From contig JAPHRD010000010.1 of NCBI GenBank assembly GCA_026196225.1, positions 1-64,000 of the forward strand: a stretch of 64,000 nucleotides of DNA. Reading direction: 5' to 3'. Both the position numbers and the translations under genes were made by a program. Each line of letters starts with the position of its first letter. Positions within the stretch are counted from its first letter, which is position 1. Shown in pieces: positions 1 through 7,514 of the stretch. The notes below the pieces were generated by a model that worked only from the letters and a program-made list of their open reading frames with translations, did not search any database and was not told the DNA's origin. Source of the stretch: Motiliproteus sp. (GTDB lineage: Bacteria > Pseudomonadota > Gammaproteobacteria > Pseudomonadales > Balneatricaceae).

Positions 1-7
1 AAAATAC

Positions 8-39
8 AAAACGCCCGATGAAGTGCATCGGGCGTTTTT
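8..39. terminator. Rho-independent terminator at window edge
   Basis: A perfect 10-bp stem (11-20 with 26-35) closes a 5-nt loop and is flanked by A and T runs on both sides. It could therefore stop transcription in either direction: a gene left of the window, or the minus-strand gene ending at 99. Confidence 0.75.
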
Positions 40-98
40 AACCTGAAATAGTGTCAACTTATTTTAGGACTAGACATAACTCAAAATAGGGCATCAGG

Positions 99-767
99 CT
101 ATTTTTGTTGTTGTGCTCTCAGTGGTGCAACAGCCTGCTCGAAATCTTTCGGTGCCAGGTACTGCATCACCTCTTTACCATCGTTGTTGACGGCAATATC
201 TAAGCCTTTTTCTGGGTAGAGCCAGTGGCTGATCTGATCATCCTCTGAGATCACTTCGCTGGGCTTACCAAAATGCTTCTCGATCAGTTCAGGCTCCAGA
301 TCCGCTCCCGGCAGATAAGTAATCAGCTTAATGGCACTATTGGCAACGATCTGCTTATCATCGGTACTGAGCTCCACTTTCTTGGTGCCATCACCCAGGG
401 TGCTAATACGAAGTCCGCGATTAAAGACCTGCTCGGCTTGAGCTTGATCGACATTCACTGTCATTACAAAATCTGCCCGTAAACCACTTAAGTAGACTCT
501 GTCGTAGTAGGCCTCAATGGCATAGACCCCTTCCGGGCTTTTGAACAGACTCAATTTGGGTTCAGCTTTGAGTATTTGTTCGGCTTTGCCGAGGGGGCTG
601 CTGCCCAAGGTCAGGTCAAAAACAGTACTTTCACCGGCGGTGTTGGTTGTGATTAGCCAGGGTAACTTCGGAGTGCCTTCGACTTTGCGGCCGCCTGGTG
701 AAACGATGGCGATAACGATAGCCAAAATGACGACGACGGTGACGCCTAGAATGATTTTTTTATCCAT
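99..767 (-). CDS. Uncharacterised membrane-anchored protein
   Basis: I do not recognise this 222-residue protein. One hydrophobic segment at about residues 5-23, directly after a short positive start (MDKK), looks like an uncleaved inner-membrane anchor. The remaining roughly 195 residues should lie in the periplasm and are mixed in composition, with no cysteine pairs and no obvious catalytic motif. The gene stands alone: a terminator follows its stop, and the neighbour at 1061 runs the other way. The body could be a small periplasmic binding or scaffold domain, but nothing in the sequence settles that. The reading frame looks real because of its length, its ATG start and a sensible N-terminal membrane segment. 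Confidence 0.75.
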   Translation of the reverse strand: MDKKIILGVTVVVILAIVIAIVSPGGRKVEGTPKLPWLITTNTAGESTVFDLTLGSSPLGKAEQILKAEPKLSLFKSPEGVYAIEAYYDRVYLSGLRADFVMTVNVDQAQAEQVFNRGLRISTLGDGTKKVELSTDDKQIVANSAIKLITYLPGADLEPELIEKHFGKPSEVISEDDQISHWLYPEKGLDIAVNNDGKEVMQYLAPKDFEQAVAPLRAQQQK

Positions 768-1060
768 GTTGCTGAAGTTTACCTGTTTGGATGGCGGAGA
801 TTCAGGAGCTCAATTCCAAGGAATAGTGCTGGTAAGCCAACTCCTTGAATAAAAGTGACAGTTTTTTAAACAAGGAGCTCATTTTAGCGGTAGGAAGACG
901 AGGAATACAGCGCAATTTTGGGTATCATTGCAGCTGTTTATTAGGGAATGTGCGAATAAGGTTTCAGAGGTCTACGCTCGGAAAGTAAAGGTATGCGACG
1001 GCCCGTGAATATATCTTGTCCTGATCCAAAATTTATCTATCGACTACCGGAGTGAATTCC

Positions 1061-1633
1061 ATGAAATTTGAGCTTTCAGAGGAAGTAATGCGTCAGGCCC
1101 GCTCACCTCATGAGCTGTTTTTGACCAATATGGTAGGTAATCACATCCTCTGGTTTGTTGCATCTCTGGGCATACTCAATACCTACTGGCAACCCATGTT
1201 GTTGGTGCCGATTGTTTCTGTATCCACTATTTTGTATACCCTATGGCGGGCCAAAAAGTCAGCTCAGGAAGATCATTGGTTTGTGATGTGCCATTGGCAG
1301 GTCGCGGCTAAACGAAGCAAGATATTTGCCTGCATCATGCTTGCCGGCTTGGTCATCGGCTGTCTTGGCTGGGTTGGTTATACCTACCTGGGGATGATGA
1401 AGGTTGCAGTACAAGCGATGGTGGGTGGCATCGGATTGTTGCCGGTGATGGTTTCGGTGTTGGTGTTGATCGTTATGGAGTCTGACGGTATGCATCAGGC
1501 CAGCAGCGGCAAAATGTCAAAAGGGGTATTTGCCGAATACCCCAACGACGAGGTGGTGATTCTTGAAGATAGCCGTCTAGAAGAGCCGGAGCAGGGCGTA
1601 GATACCAAAGCCGATAATCAACAAGCCAGCTAA
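1061..1633 (+). CDS. Uncharacterised inner-membrane protein
   Basis: A protein of 190 residues that I cannot assign to a family. It shows about four hydrophobic segments in two pairs (roughly residues 25-60 and 87-140), split by a basic cytoplasmic stretch, and an acidic, probably disordered C-terminal tail. The ATG at 1061 is chosen over a GTG at 1052 because GGAG at 1049-1052 sits 8 nt ahead of it. The last 57 bp overlap the convergent SafE/UreH-like gene, so the acidic tail is encoded antisense to that gene's C-terminus. It lies next to the anr region, which suggests but does not show a link to respiration. Confidence 0.72.
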   Translation: MKFELSEEVMRQARSPHELFLTNMVGNHILWFVASLGILNTYWQPMLLVPIVSVSTILYTLWRAKKSAQEDHWFVMCHWQVAAKRSKIFACIMLAGLVIGCLGWVGYTYLGMMKVAVQAMVGGIGLLPVMVSVLVLIVMESDGMHQASSGKMSKGVFAEYPNDEVVILEDSRLEEPEQGVDTKADNQQAS

Positions 1634-2260
1634 CTTTTTTACCTTTTTCGAATGCAGCAGGTGGGCCGCCGCGCCCGCCAGCATTCCCATGATGACCAAA
1701 TTGGGAAGGGTTCCCAGAGCAAAAGCCAGCATCACTCCGGCACCATTTAGTGCACTACCTGTGGAGACTGCATTGATCAGCATGGTGTAGACCAAGCCGC
1801 AGGGAACCCAGCCCCAAATTAGCCCTACCTTGATCGCTTGTGCCGGTGTTTTTATAGGGATGAGACCTCGTCCGTAGGGTTCAATTAGTTTCCATAAGCG
1901 GCCACCGACCTTTTCCAGTTGATTCAACGCCATCCACCAACCGCCAATATAGAGCCCCAGCAGGATCATAAAAGTACCGGCAAATCCCAACAGCACTTTC
2001 TGCGCTAACTGTAGCGGCATCCACTGTACCAGCAAGGTTCCCAGACCACCCATAATGGCACCAGCAACAACGTAGCTGAAGATTCGACCGAGATTGTATG
2101 AAAGCTGGTAGGGCAGCATGGCCCAGAGGTTATTGCGGGTTTCAGCAGGGAGGCCCAGGCTCAGTGTGCTGACGATGCCGCCGCACATGCCAATACAATG
2201 CACACCGCCCACGAGACCCACAAGAAAGGCACTGAGGTAGGGAATCCAAATTTCAGGCAA
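1577..2260 (-). CDS. SafE/UreH-like membrane transporter (DsbD_2 type)
   Basis: A 227-residue polytopic membrane protein with about six transmembrane segments, of the family annotated as sulfite exporter TauE/SafE or UreH-like. The N-terminal HCIGMCGG motif, with two cysteines in the first helix, is typical of the DsbD/CcdA-related group thought to move reducing equivalents or metals across the inner membrane. In Pseudomonas a homologue sits beside the cbb3 oxidase accessory genes and anr; here too anr is the next gene upstream on the same strand, so a role in cytochrome oxidase or metal assembly is plausible. The start is a TTG with a weak AGAG upstream; no in-frame ATG is available before the conserved motif. 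A terminator separates it from anr. Confidence 0.85.
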   Translation of the reverse strand: MPEIWIPYLSAFLVGLVGGVHCIGMCGGIVSTLSLGLPAETRNNLWAMLPYQLSYNLGRIFSYVVAGAIMGGLGTLLVQWMPLQLAQKVLLGFAGTFMILLGLYIGGWWMALNQLEKVGGRLWKLIEPYGRGLIPIKTPAQAIKVGLIWGWVPCGLVYTMLINAVSTGSALNGAGVMLAFALGTLPNLVIMGMLAGAAAHLLHSKKVKKLAGLLIIGFGIYALLRLF

Positions 2261-2317
2261 GGTAATTACTCTACGAAGTTGGTTGTAAACCCAGGCATTG
2301 TGCCCGTAGTAGGAATC

Positions 2318-2352
2318 AAAAAAAAGGCCCGCGAAGCGACTGCTTGCGGGCC
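2318..2352 (-). terminator. Rho-independent terminator of anr
   Basis: Read on the minus strand, GGCCCGC (2346-2352) pairs with GCGGGCC (2326-2332) across a short loop that can extend the stem, followed by a run of eight T. It lies 26 bp after the anr stop codon. Confidence 0.85.
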
Positions 2353-2377
2353 GAAGGTGTGATTGTGGAGATATAAA

Positions 2378-3136
2378 CTAGGCGATCTGTCCGGGTAAGC
2401 CGGAGGAGCGGCGCAAGGTATCCATATCCAGCATGCGAATGTGCTTGCCTCTAACGGCAATGGAGCCGGATTGGTGTAGTTTGGTGAACAGACGGCTGAG
2501 GGTTTCTTTACGCAACCCCAAGAAGTTAGCGATATCATCGCGGGACATGGGTAGTTGGAACTCCTGTGAGGAGAATCCGCGTTCTTCCCGGCGTAGTGAT
2601 AGATTCAGTAGAAACGCTGATAAGCGTTGTTCCGCGTTTTTGCGGGCCATCAGCATGGCGAATTGACGGTGTAGATCGAAGTTTTCTTTATGCAGCATAT
2701 TCTGGAAGTTAGTCAGGAACACCGGCAGCTTGTTGGCGGTTTCTTCCAGGCTATCAAAAGGCAGTTCACAGACGTAACTGTCTTCCAGGGCGATGGCGCT
2801 GCAAGGATAGCGTTTGGGATAGATCCCCGTCTGTCCCAGTGTTTCACCAGCTAGCACAAAGCCGACAATCAACTCCCCTTCTTCATCGGAATTATTGACC
2901 AACTTAATGGCACCTGAGGTGACTGCATAGATGGCGCTAAAGGGCTCTCCCTCGCGGAAAATCGGCTCACCTGCGCGCACTGGCTGGCGTCGCTCAACAA
3001 ACTCTTCGGCCATGCTGAGCTCATGACCGCCGATATCGATGGGATTGCATAGTGGGAACAATCCGCAATCGTCACAGGCAACGTGATTTACTTGTCTGCG
3101 ACGTAAGGGTCGATCAGTAGAAATGTGAGTTGTCAT
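2378..3136 (-). CDS. anr: Anr/FNR-family oxygen-sensing regulator
   Basis: A 252-residue CRP/FNR transcription factor that senses oxygen through a [4Fe-4S] cluster and switches genes for anaerobic or microaerobic respiration. The N-terminal cysteines C21, C24 and C30 (CX2CX5C), with a further cysteine in the YPCSA motif of the cyclic-nucleotide-like domain, match the cluster ligands of E. coli FNR. The C-terminal helix-turn-helix carries ETLSRLF, which has the E..SR contacts that read the TTGAT half-site. The ATG at 3136 is preferred to an in-frame codon 36 bp upstream because the CX2CX5C spacing from the start then matches FNR and an AGGT lies 7 nt ahead. A near-consensus FNR box lies upstream, which suggests autoregulation. 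Confidence 0.95.
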   Translation of the reverse strand: MTTHISTDRPLRRRQVNHVACDDCGLFPLCNPIDIGGHELSMAEEFVERRQPVRAGEPIFREGEPFSAIYAVTSGAIKLVNNSDEEGELIVGFVLAGETLGQTGIYPKRYPCSAIALEDSYVCELPFDSLEETANKLPVFLTNFQNMLHKENFDLHRQFAMLMARKNAEQRLSAFLLNLSLRREERGFSSQEFQLPMSRDDIANFLGLRKETLSRLFTKLHQSGSIAVRGKHIRMLDMDTLRRSSGLPGQIA

Positions 3137-3252
3137 GCGGATACCTGCTATATCTTTACAACGCAGCCCCACCTAAACCTACGGTGGTAGGTGGTCTGAA
3201 ATCTATAAATATTCAATGAAAGAGATACTAACATTAGCGACTTTGGATCAAA

Positions 3253-3266
3253 TTGATATAAAGCAA
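3253..3266. promoter_or_regulatory. Candidate Anr/FNR box upstream of anr
   Basis: TTGAT-N4-AGCAA matches the FNR/Anr consensus TTGAT-N4-ATCAA at nine of ten positions. It lies 117 bp upstream of the anr start, between anr and the divergent rlmM. The site could serve autoregulation of anr. Binding is inferred from the sequence alone. Confidence 0.55.
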
Positions 3267-3428
3267 AAATGACCTATGACTGTTTTTTGATCGATGGTCA
3301 TTCCTGAAAATCGGGGGTAAATGGGTTTTCGGCGTGCTGAAAAATGATCAATGTTTATTCCAACTGGTGTCTGACGGTGAGGCTGGTAAGATGCCCGACA
3401 ACATTAATTCTGAGTCGATCATCTTTCC

Positions 3429-4496
3429 ATGAACCATCTCATCCTATACTGCCGTCCCGGTTTTGAATCTGAAACAGCGGCTGAAATCAGTGACAAGGCC
3501 AACGGTATCGATGTTTATGGATATGCCAAAGCCGAAGAGGGGCAGGGATACGTCAGCTATATCTGTAGCGAACCAGGTGGGGCTGTAAAACTGATGGAGC
3601 GTTTTTCTTTTCACAAGATGATCTTTGCCCGCCAGTGGCTGGCCTGCAATGAGTTGATTAGCGATCTGCCCAGTAAGGACCGTATTTCGGTGCTGATTGA
3701 AGCGGCGGAGTCATTTCCTCAGTGCGGTGAACTGGTGATCGAGACAGCGGATACTAACGAAGCCAAACAGTTGGCGACCTTCTGCCGAAAATTTACTTCT
3801 CCGGCTGCAGCGGCTTTTAGACGAGCCGGAGTGCTGTCGCCAAAACGCAATCGAACCCTGCCTCGCTTACACCTGTTTTTTCTTGATTCCAGTCGTTGCT
3901 ATATGGGGATCAGCTATCCCAATAACAGCAGTCCGGAAGCGATGGGAATCCGACGGCTGAAATTCCCCAACGAAGCGCCCAGTCGTAGCACTTTGAAACT
4001 AGATGAAGCTTTTCTAACGTTTCTGTCCAAGAGTAAGCAGCGCCGATTATTAGAACCGGGAATGACCGCCGTAGATCTGGGAGCCGCTCCTGGTGGCTGG
4101 ACCTGGCAGTTGGTCAGGCGTCATATCCGTGTGGTGGCCGTTGATAATGGGCCCATGGCGCAATCGTTGATGGACAGCGGTATCGTTAAGCATGCCGTTG
4201 AAGATGGTTTTCGTTATCGACCGCAAAAGACCGTCGATTGGATGGTTTGTGATATTGCTGACCAGCCGGCCAAAGTAGCCAAGCTGGCAGCTAGCTGGAT
4301 CGCTAATGAAGGGTGCCGTCGTGCGATCTTTAATCTGAAACTGCCGATGAAAAAGCGTTACCAGGCGGTGATGGAAGCGGTTGATATTATCGCCGAGGTG
4401 TTGGGCGAACGTTTGGATGACTATGATCTCGATATCCGCCATCTCTATCACGATCGGGAAGAGGTCACCTGCTACCTCCGCCCGGTGGGTGATTAG
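3429..4496 (+). CDS. rlmM: 23S rRNA 2'-O-ribose C2498 methyltransferase RlmM
   Basis: A 355-residue SAM-dependent methyltransferase that methylates the ribose of C2498 of 23S rRNA before 50S assembly. An N-terminal THUMP-like region (about 1-170) precedes a Rossmann-fold domain with the SAM-binding motif DLGAAPGGWT at 216-225, the acidic VCDIAD strand, and the FNLKLPMKKRY and EEVTCYLR motifs of the RrmJ-like K-D-K-E active site. Length and ends match the family. The gene is monocistronic and divergent from anr. Its stop codon lies within a 20-bp tandem duplication. Confidence 0.95.
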   Translation: MNHLILYCRPGFESETAAEISDKANGIDVYGYAKAEEGQGYVSYICSEPGGAVKLMERFSFHKMIFARQWLACNELISDLPSKDRISVLIEAAESFPQCGELVIETADTNEAKQLATFCRKFTSPAAAAFRRAGVLSPKRNRTLPRLHLFFLDSSRCYMGISYPNNSSPEAMGIRRLKFPNEAPSRSTLKLDEAFLTFLSKSKQRRLLEPGMTAVDLGAAPGGWTWQLVRRHIRVVAVDNGPMAQSLMDSGIVKHAVEDGFRYRPQKTVDWMVCDIADQPAKVAKLAASWIANEGCRRAIFNLKLPMKKRYQAVMEAVDIIAEVLGERLDDYDLDIRHLYHDREEVTCYLRPVGD

Positions 4497-4516
4497 TCCG
4501 CCCGGTGGGTGATTAG
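4477..4516. repeat. 20-bp perfect tandem duplication over the rlmM stop
   Basis: Bases 4477-4496, which hold the last codons and the TAG of rlmM, are repeated exactly at 4497-4516. The second copy is non-coding. This looks like a recent replication-slippage duplication, and the protein is unchanged because the first copy keeps the stop. Confidence 0.95.
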
Positions 4517-4545
4517 ATAGTACTGAACTGAATACCGCTTATGAC

Positions 4546-4833
4546 TTAAATATGCTCGAAGACGGTGATTTTTTCGTCGTCCTCAAGCATAGGTCTCAAC
4601 TCCTCCATGGATGCTTTGCGTTCAGGCGAGTTGTACCAGTGGCTCCAGTTGGCAAAATCCTGATAGGACGCGAGAACGATACGATGGTTAGGATCGTTGG
4701 CATCTTTGAGGGATTCGCCGCTGATAAACCCCGGTGATTGCATGGCGGTTTGCAGCACTTTTTTTGCCGCAATCTGATAATGATCTGCTAGGTCCAGCGC
4801 TACATGACGTTCGATCATTACTTTTATCATCAC
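4546..4833 (-). CDS. Antibiotic biosynthesis monooxygenase-fold protein
   Basis: A 95-residue protein of the ABM ferredoxin-like fold (PF03992 type). The pattern of an IKVMIERH strand, a helix, then SPGFISGESLKD, IVLASYQDFANWSHWYNSPER and a C-terminal hydrophobic strand is that of small dimeric ABM proteins such as YgiN. Members include quinol monooxygenases and haem-degrading enzymes, but many are uncharacterised, so the substrate cannot be named. Two adjacent Met codons (4833 and 4830) could each start it. It is a lone gene divergent from tusA. Confidence 0.85.
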   Translation of the reverse strand: MMIKVMIERHVALDLADHYQIAAKKVLQTAMQSPGFISGESLKDANDPNHRIVLASYQDFANWSHWYNSPERKASMEELRPMLEDDEKITVFEHI

Positions 4834-4983
4834 TTAAACTCCCTTCAAACTAGCTTATCTATCAGTAGTATAGAAGACCTCTTTGATTCTTCTCAAAAGC
4901 CAGTAGCAAAAAAATGGTCATTTGCTTTTGCCCCGGACAATGTTTTGAGAGAATAGCCAAGGAAAGCTTAAGAGGTAGTAGTA

Positions 4984-5226
4984 ATGACAGAAATTAAGGC
5001 GGATCACTATATGGATGCGAAGGGGCTATTCTGCCCTGAGCCGGTGATGATGCTTCATAATAAAGTTCGCGATATGGGGGTTGGTGAAGTGTTGCAGGTG
5101 ATTGCCACTGACCCGTCGACTCAGCGTGATATTCCCAAATTCTGTAACTTCCTCGGCCACGAATTGATCGAACACCACGAGCGGGAAGAATGCTTTTGGT
5201 ACTACATTCGCAAGGGTGCCGCTTGA
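4984..5226 (+). CDS. tusA: Sulfurtransferase TusA
   Basis: An 80-residue sulfur carrier of the TusA/SirA family. The CPEP motif places the persulfide cysteine at C17, and the C-terminal [22 protein letters not shown] matches the family's second half. In E. coli it passes sulfur from IscS through TusBCD-TusE to MnmA for 2-thiouridine in the wobble position of tRNA, and also feeds molybdenum cofactor synthesis. The start follows GAGGTAG with good spacing. It stands alone; a hairpin follows before the ProQ-family gene. Confidence 0.93.
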   Translation: MTEIKADHYMDAKGLFCPEPVMMLHNKVRDMGVGEVLQVIATDPSTQRDIPKFCNFLGHELIEHHEREECFWYYIRKGAA

Positions 5227-5230
5227 GTAT

Positions 5231-5258
5231 CTGGGCAATAATCGAATCTTTTGCCCAG
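5231..5258 (+). other. Perfect 8-bp hairpin between tusA and the ProQ-family gene
   Basis: CTGGGCAA (5231-5238) pairs exactly with TTGCCCAG (5251-5258) across a 12-nt loop, 4 nt after the tusA stop. It lacks a T tract on either side, so it is a poor intrinsic terminator. It may instead protect the tusA 3' end or be a structured element in the 5' region of the ProQ-family mRNA. Confidence 0.4.
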
Positions 5259-5338
5259 AAATAGCGTCTAGCACTGTAACATCCACGCGAAATGCCTTAT
5301 GGTTACATCCGATTTTTCCACCATCAAAGTAAAGCTTC

Positions 5339-5806
5339 ATGACTACTGATAATTTGTCTTCTACCAAGCCAGAGTCCCGTTCTTCGTCCAAGAACAAGAA
5401 CCGTGCGGCCAATCAGGCGGCTATCGCATTGATCTCCGAACACTATCCTGAGGTTTTTAACCGGGAGAATGTTCGACCGCTTAAGATTGGGATTCAGGAA
5501 GACCTGGTTGCCGATGAAAAGCTTTCCCGCGGCAAGATCAAGCGCGCACTGGCCTCCTATGTTCGTTCTCCCCACTACTACAAGTCATTGCAGGCTGGGG
5601 CTGAGCGTATTGATCTGAACGGCGAAGCCGCCGGTACCGTAACCGAGCAGGAAGCGGAGCATGCCAAGTCGATGCTGAAAAAGATTCGCGATGCTCGTAA
5701 TGAGCGGATAAAAAACGAGCGTCAACAGCAGAAACAACAGCGCGAGCAGGTTAAGCAGGAACGCTTCAACGATAAGCTCAGTCAGTTGCTGCAAAAAGGC
5801 CGCTAA
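5339..5806 (+). CDS. ProQ/FinO-family RNA chaperone
   Basis: A 155-residue RNA-binding protein. A basic, Ser/Lys-rich N-terminus leads into a ProQ/FinO domain (about residues 27-105) with the typical ISEHYPEVFN, RPLKIGIQEDL and RGKIKRALASYVRSPHYYKSL blocks. A long charged helix rich in Lys, Glu and Gln closes the protein. Family members bind structured sRNAs and mRNA 3' ends and protect or match them. It is shorter than E. coli ProQ and lacks its C-terminal Tudor-like domain, so it is closer to minimal FinO-type proteins. The next gene starts 5 nt after the stop, so the two are probably cotranscribed. Confidence 0.9.
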   Translation: MTTDNLSSTKPESRSSSKNKNRAANQAAIALISEHYPEVFNRENVRPLKIGIQEDLVADEKLSRGKIKRALASYVRSPHYYKSLQAGAERIDLNGEAAGTVTEQEAEHAKSMLKKIRDARNERIKNERQQQKQQREQVKQERFNDKLSQLLQKGR

Positions 5807-5811
5807 TTGCC

Positions 5812-6393
5812 ATGAAGAGAATCGCGGTTTACTGCGGTTCCAATGCCGGAACTGACCCCGCGTTTCTCGAAAGTACCCTGGCCCTAGCAGACGCTATGGC
5901 CAATGCGGACCTCGATCTGGTTTATGGCGGCTCTAACAATGGGTTGATGGGGCAGTTGGCCGATCGTCTACTGGTCCGTCAACGCCATGTCACTGGCGTG
6001 ATGCCTGAAGGGTTGATCTCCTGGGAGATGGCTCACTCTTCAATTCCCGAATTAATTACCGTATCCAGCATGCACGAGCGCAAGCAGGTGATGGCCGATC
6101 ACGCCGATGGTTTTATCGCTCTTCCTGGCGGTATTGGCACCCTGGAAGAGATCGTTGAGATGATCTCTTGGGCACAACTCGGGGTTCACCATAAACCCTG
6201 TGCTTTCCTGAACATCAACGGCTATTACGATCACCTTATCGCCTTTTTCGATCATAGTGTCGAGCAGGGGTTGATGCGTGAGCGGATCCGCTCGATGATT
6301 CTGATCGAAGACCAGCCAGAATTGTTGCTGCAGAAGATGAGTCGCTACCAATCCCCGGTTACCCATCAGTGGGCCGATCAAAGCAGCTGCTGA
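5812..6393 (+). CDS. LOG-family nucleotide hydrolase (TIGR00730)
   Basis: A 193-residue Rossmann-fold protein of the LOG/lysine decarboxylase-like family. The N-terminal AVYCGSNAG, the central MHERK and the PGGIGTLEE motif (about 105-113) are the family's nucleotide-binding and catalytic signatures. Plant and bacterial homologues release free base from nucleoside 5'-monophosphates (cytokinin riboside phosphoribohydrolase, or AMP/purine nucleosidase in bacteria). The exact substrate here is unknown. It lies 5 nt after the ProQ-family gene and is convergent with the DUF3080 lipoprotein gene, whose stop is 3 nt away. Confidence 0.9.
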   Translation: MKRIAVYCGSNAGTDPAFLESTLALADAMANADLDLVYGGSNNGLMGQLADRLLVRQRHVTGVMPEGLISWEMAHSSIPELITVSSMHERKQVMADHADGFIALPGGIGTLEEIVEMISWAQLGVHHKPCAFLNINGYYDHLIAFFDHSVEQGLMRERIRSMILIEDQPELLLQKMSRYQSPVTHQWADQSSC

Positions 6394-6395
6394 AT

Positions 6396-7475
6396 CTAGC
6401 TGCCAGGCATCAAGCCGCATTGTCTTAATACCTGTTGCCAGGCGTCGGTGTGTGCCTCTACTGCACGCTGGTACTCTCCCCAAAGGGTGCTGGAACCCTG
6501 AACATCCAGCATGGTTAGCCGGTAGCGTTCCACCAGGGGAGGCGTTGGCATTATCCCGTGAGTCAATAATCCATTGATCGTTTCAAGCCAATCCTGACCA
6601 TGCCGTTGCACCCGTGCAATGTAGGGTTGAACCTCACCGGCGTAATACTTAATCAAGATGTTCTTGAGGATCTTTGCGGTATTGGTGGGCTGGCTTTTAA
6701 AGCACAGCGGTCTTTTTTGAAGTTTACGATTTAACAGCTCGGTCACCTGATCCAGATGGTGGGTGATCAGGGCTAAAGAAAGGATAAGCTGTCCGCCGTA
6801 TTCAGAATTGTGAAGTGCGAAATAATGTTTTTCCAGCTGTTTCAGGTCAGGTGGTAAGCGAAAACTTTGTCCTGACCGAAAGCGCTGAAGGTTATCCGCA
6901 ATCTGATGAAAGAACTGTAGCGCTCTCAGGGCGTTGCCATAGCCGGGATTTCCGGTGAGAGGGACGGGATCTTTCGACAGGGAAAAGTTTTGCTCCATGG
7001 CCTCGCTGGTGAAGGTCCCGTTCCAGATAACTGCTTCAAGGTTGGCTGCTTTAACCTTATAAATTTCGTTTAAGAGCCGCATAAATTCTTCGTCGGTGTC
7101 AGGGTTACTGCGGTAGCGACGGTAACAGCTTTCCAGTTGAGAAAAAAAGCGCAGTTCATAGCTGAGTTGGGTGGAAGGCTTCATCACCTTGCCCAGAGAA
7201 CTATTACGTTCTGCAATGAGTGGTAACAGTTGGCAGTCAGCAAGGGAAAGCGTTTCCAGCAATCCTGTACGAAGTTCGGTGGTTGTTAAACGGCGGTCTC
7301 GTCGGTCCGGGAAAGCTTGCAAGTGCTCGTAGGGCTTGCCCGATTGGGCGTCCAGATCCAGAGTGTTGCCGACCCGATCCACATAGTCTTCCAGCATTGA
7401 TTCTGGAGAGTGTTGATCACAACCGGTCAGTACTACAAAAACGAAAATAAATAGTAGGAGGCGAGTGCAGCGCAT
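6396..7475 (-). CDS. DUF3080 family lipoprotein
   Basis: A 359-residue predicted lipoprotein of unknown function, resembling DUF3080. A short hydrophobic signal ends in the lipobox LTGC, so C19 should be lipidated after cleavage. The rest is largely helical, with many paired Leu/Arg segments and no enzyme motif. The ATG at 7475 is chosen over an upstream start because it gives a normal lipoprotein signal and has AGGGA 8 nt ahead. It follows the MATE exporter gene on the same strand by 39 bp, so the two may share a transcript. Confidence 0.82.
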   Translation of the reverse strand: MRCTRLLLFIFVFVVLTGCDQHSPESMLEDYVDRVGNTLDLDAQSGKPYEHLQAFPDRRDRRLTTTELRTGLLETLSLADCQLLPLIAERNSSLGKVMKPSTQLSYELRFFSQLESCYRRYRSNPDTDEEFMRLLNEIYKVKAANLEAVIWNGTFTSEAMEQNFSLSKDPVPLTGNPGYGNALRALQFFHQIADNLQRFRSGQSFRLPPDLKQLEKHYFALHNSEYGGQLILSLALITHHLDQVTELLNRKLQKRPLCFKSQPTNTAKILKNILIKYYAGEVQPYIARVQRHGQDWLETINGLLTHGIMPTPPLVERYRLTMLDVQGSSTLWGEYQRAVEAHTDAWQQVLRQCGLMPGS

Positions 7476-7514
7476 GGAAACAGTCCCTGAATGTACCAAG
7501 TATAGCTGCTGCCT

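Noticed and set aside
841-877. CTCCTTG/CAAGGAG inverted repeat upstream of the first gene
   Set aside because: Seven base pairs across a 23-nt loop are too weak to claim function.
3287-3300. TTGAT-CGAT-GGTCA as a second FNR box
   Set aside because: Only the left half-site fits; the right half matches at one base.
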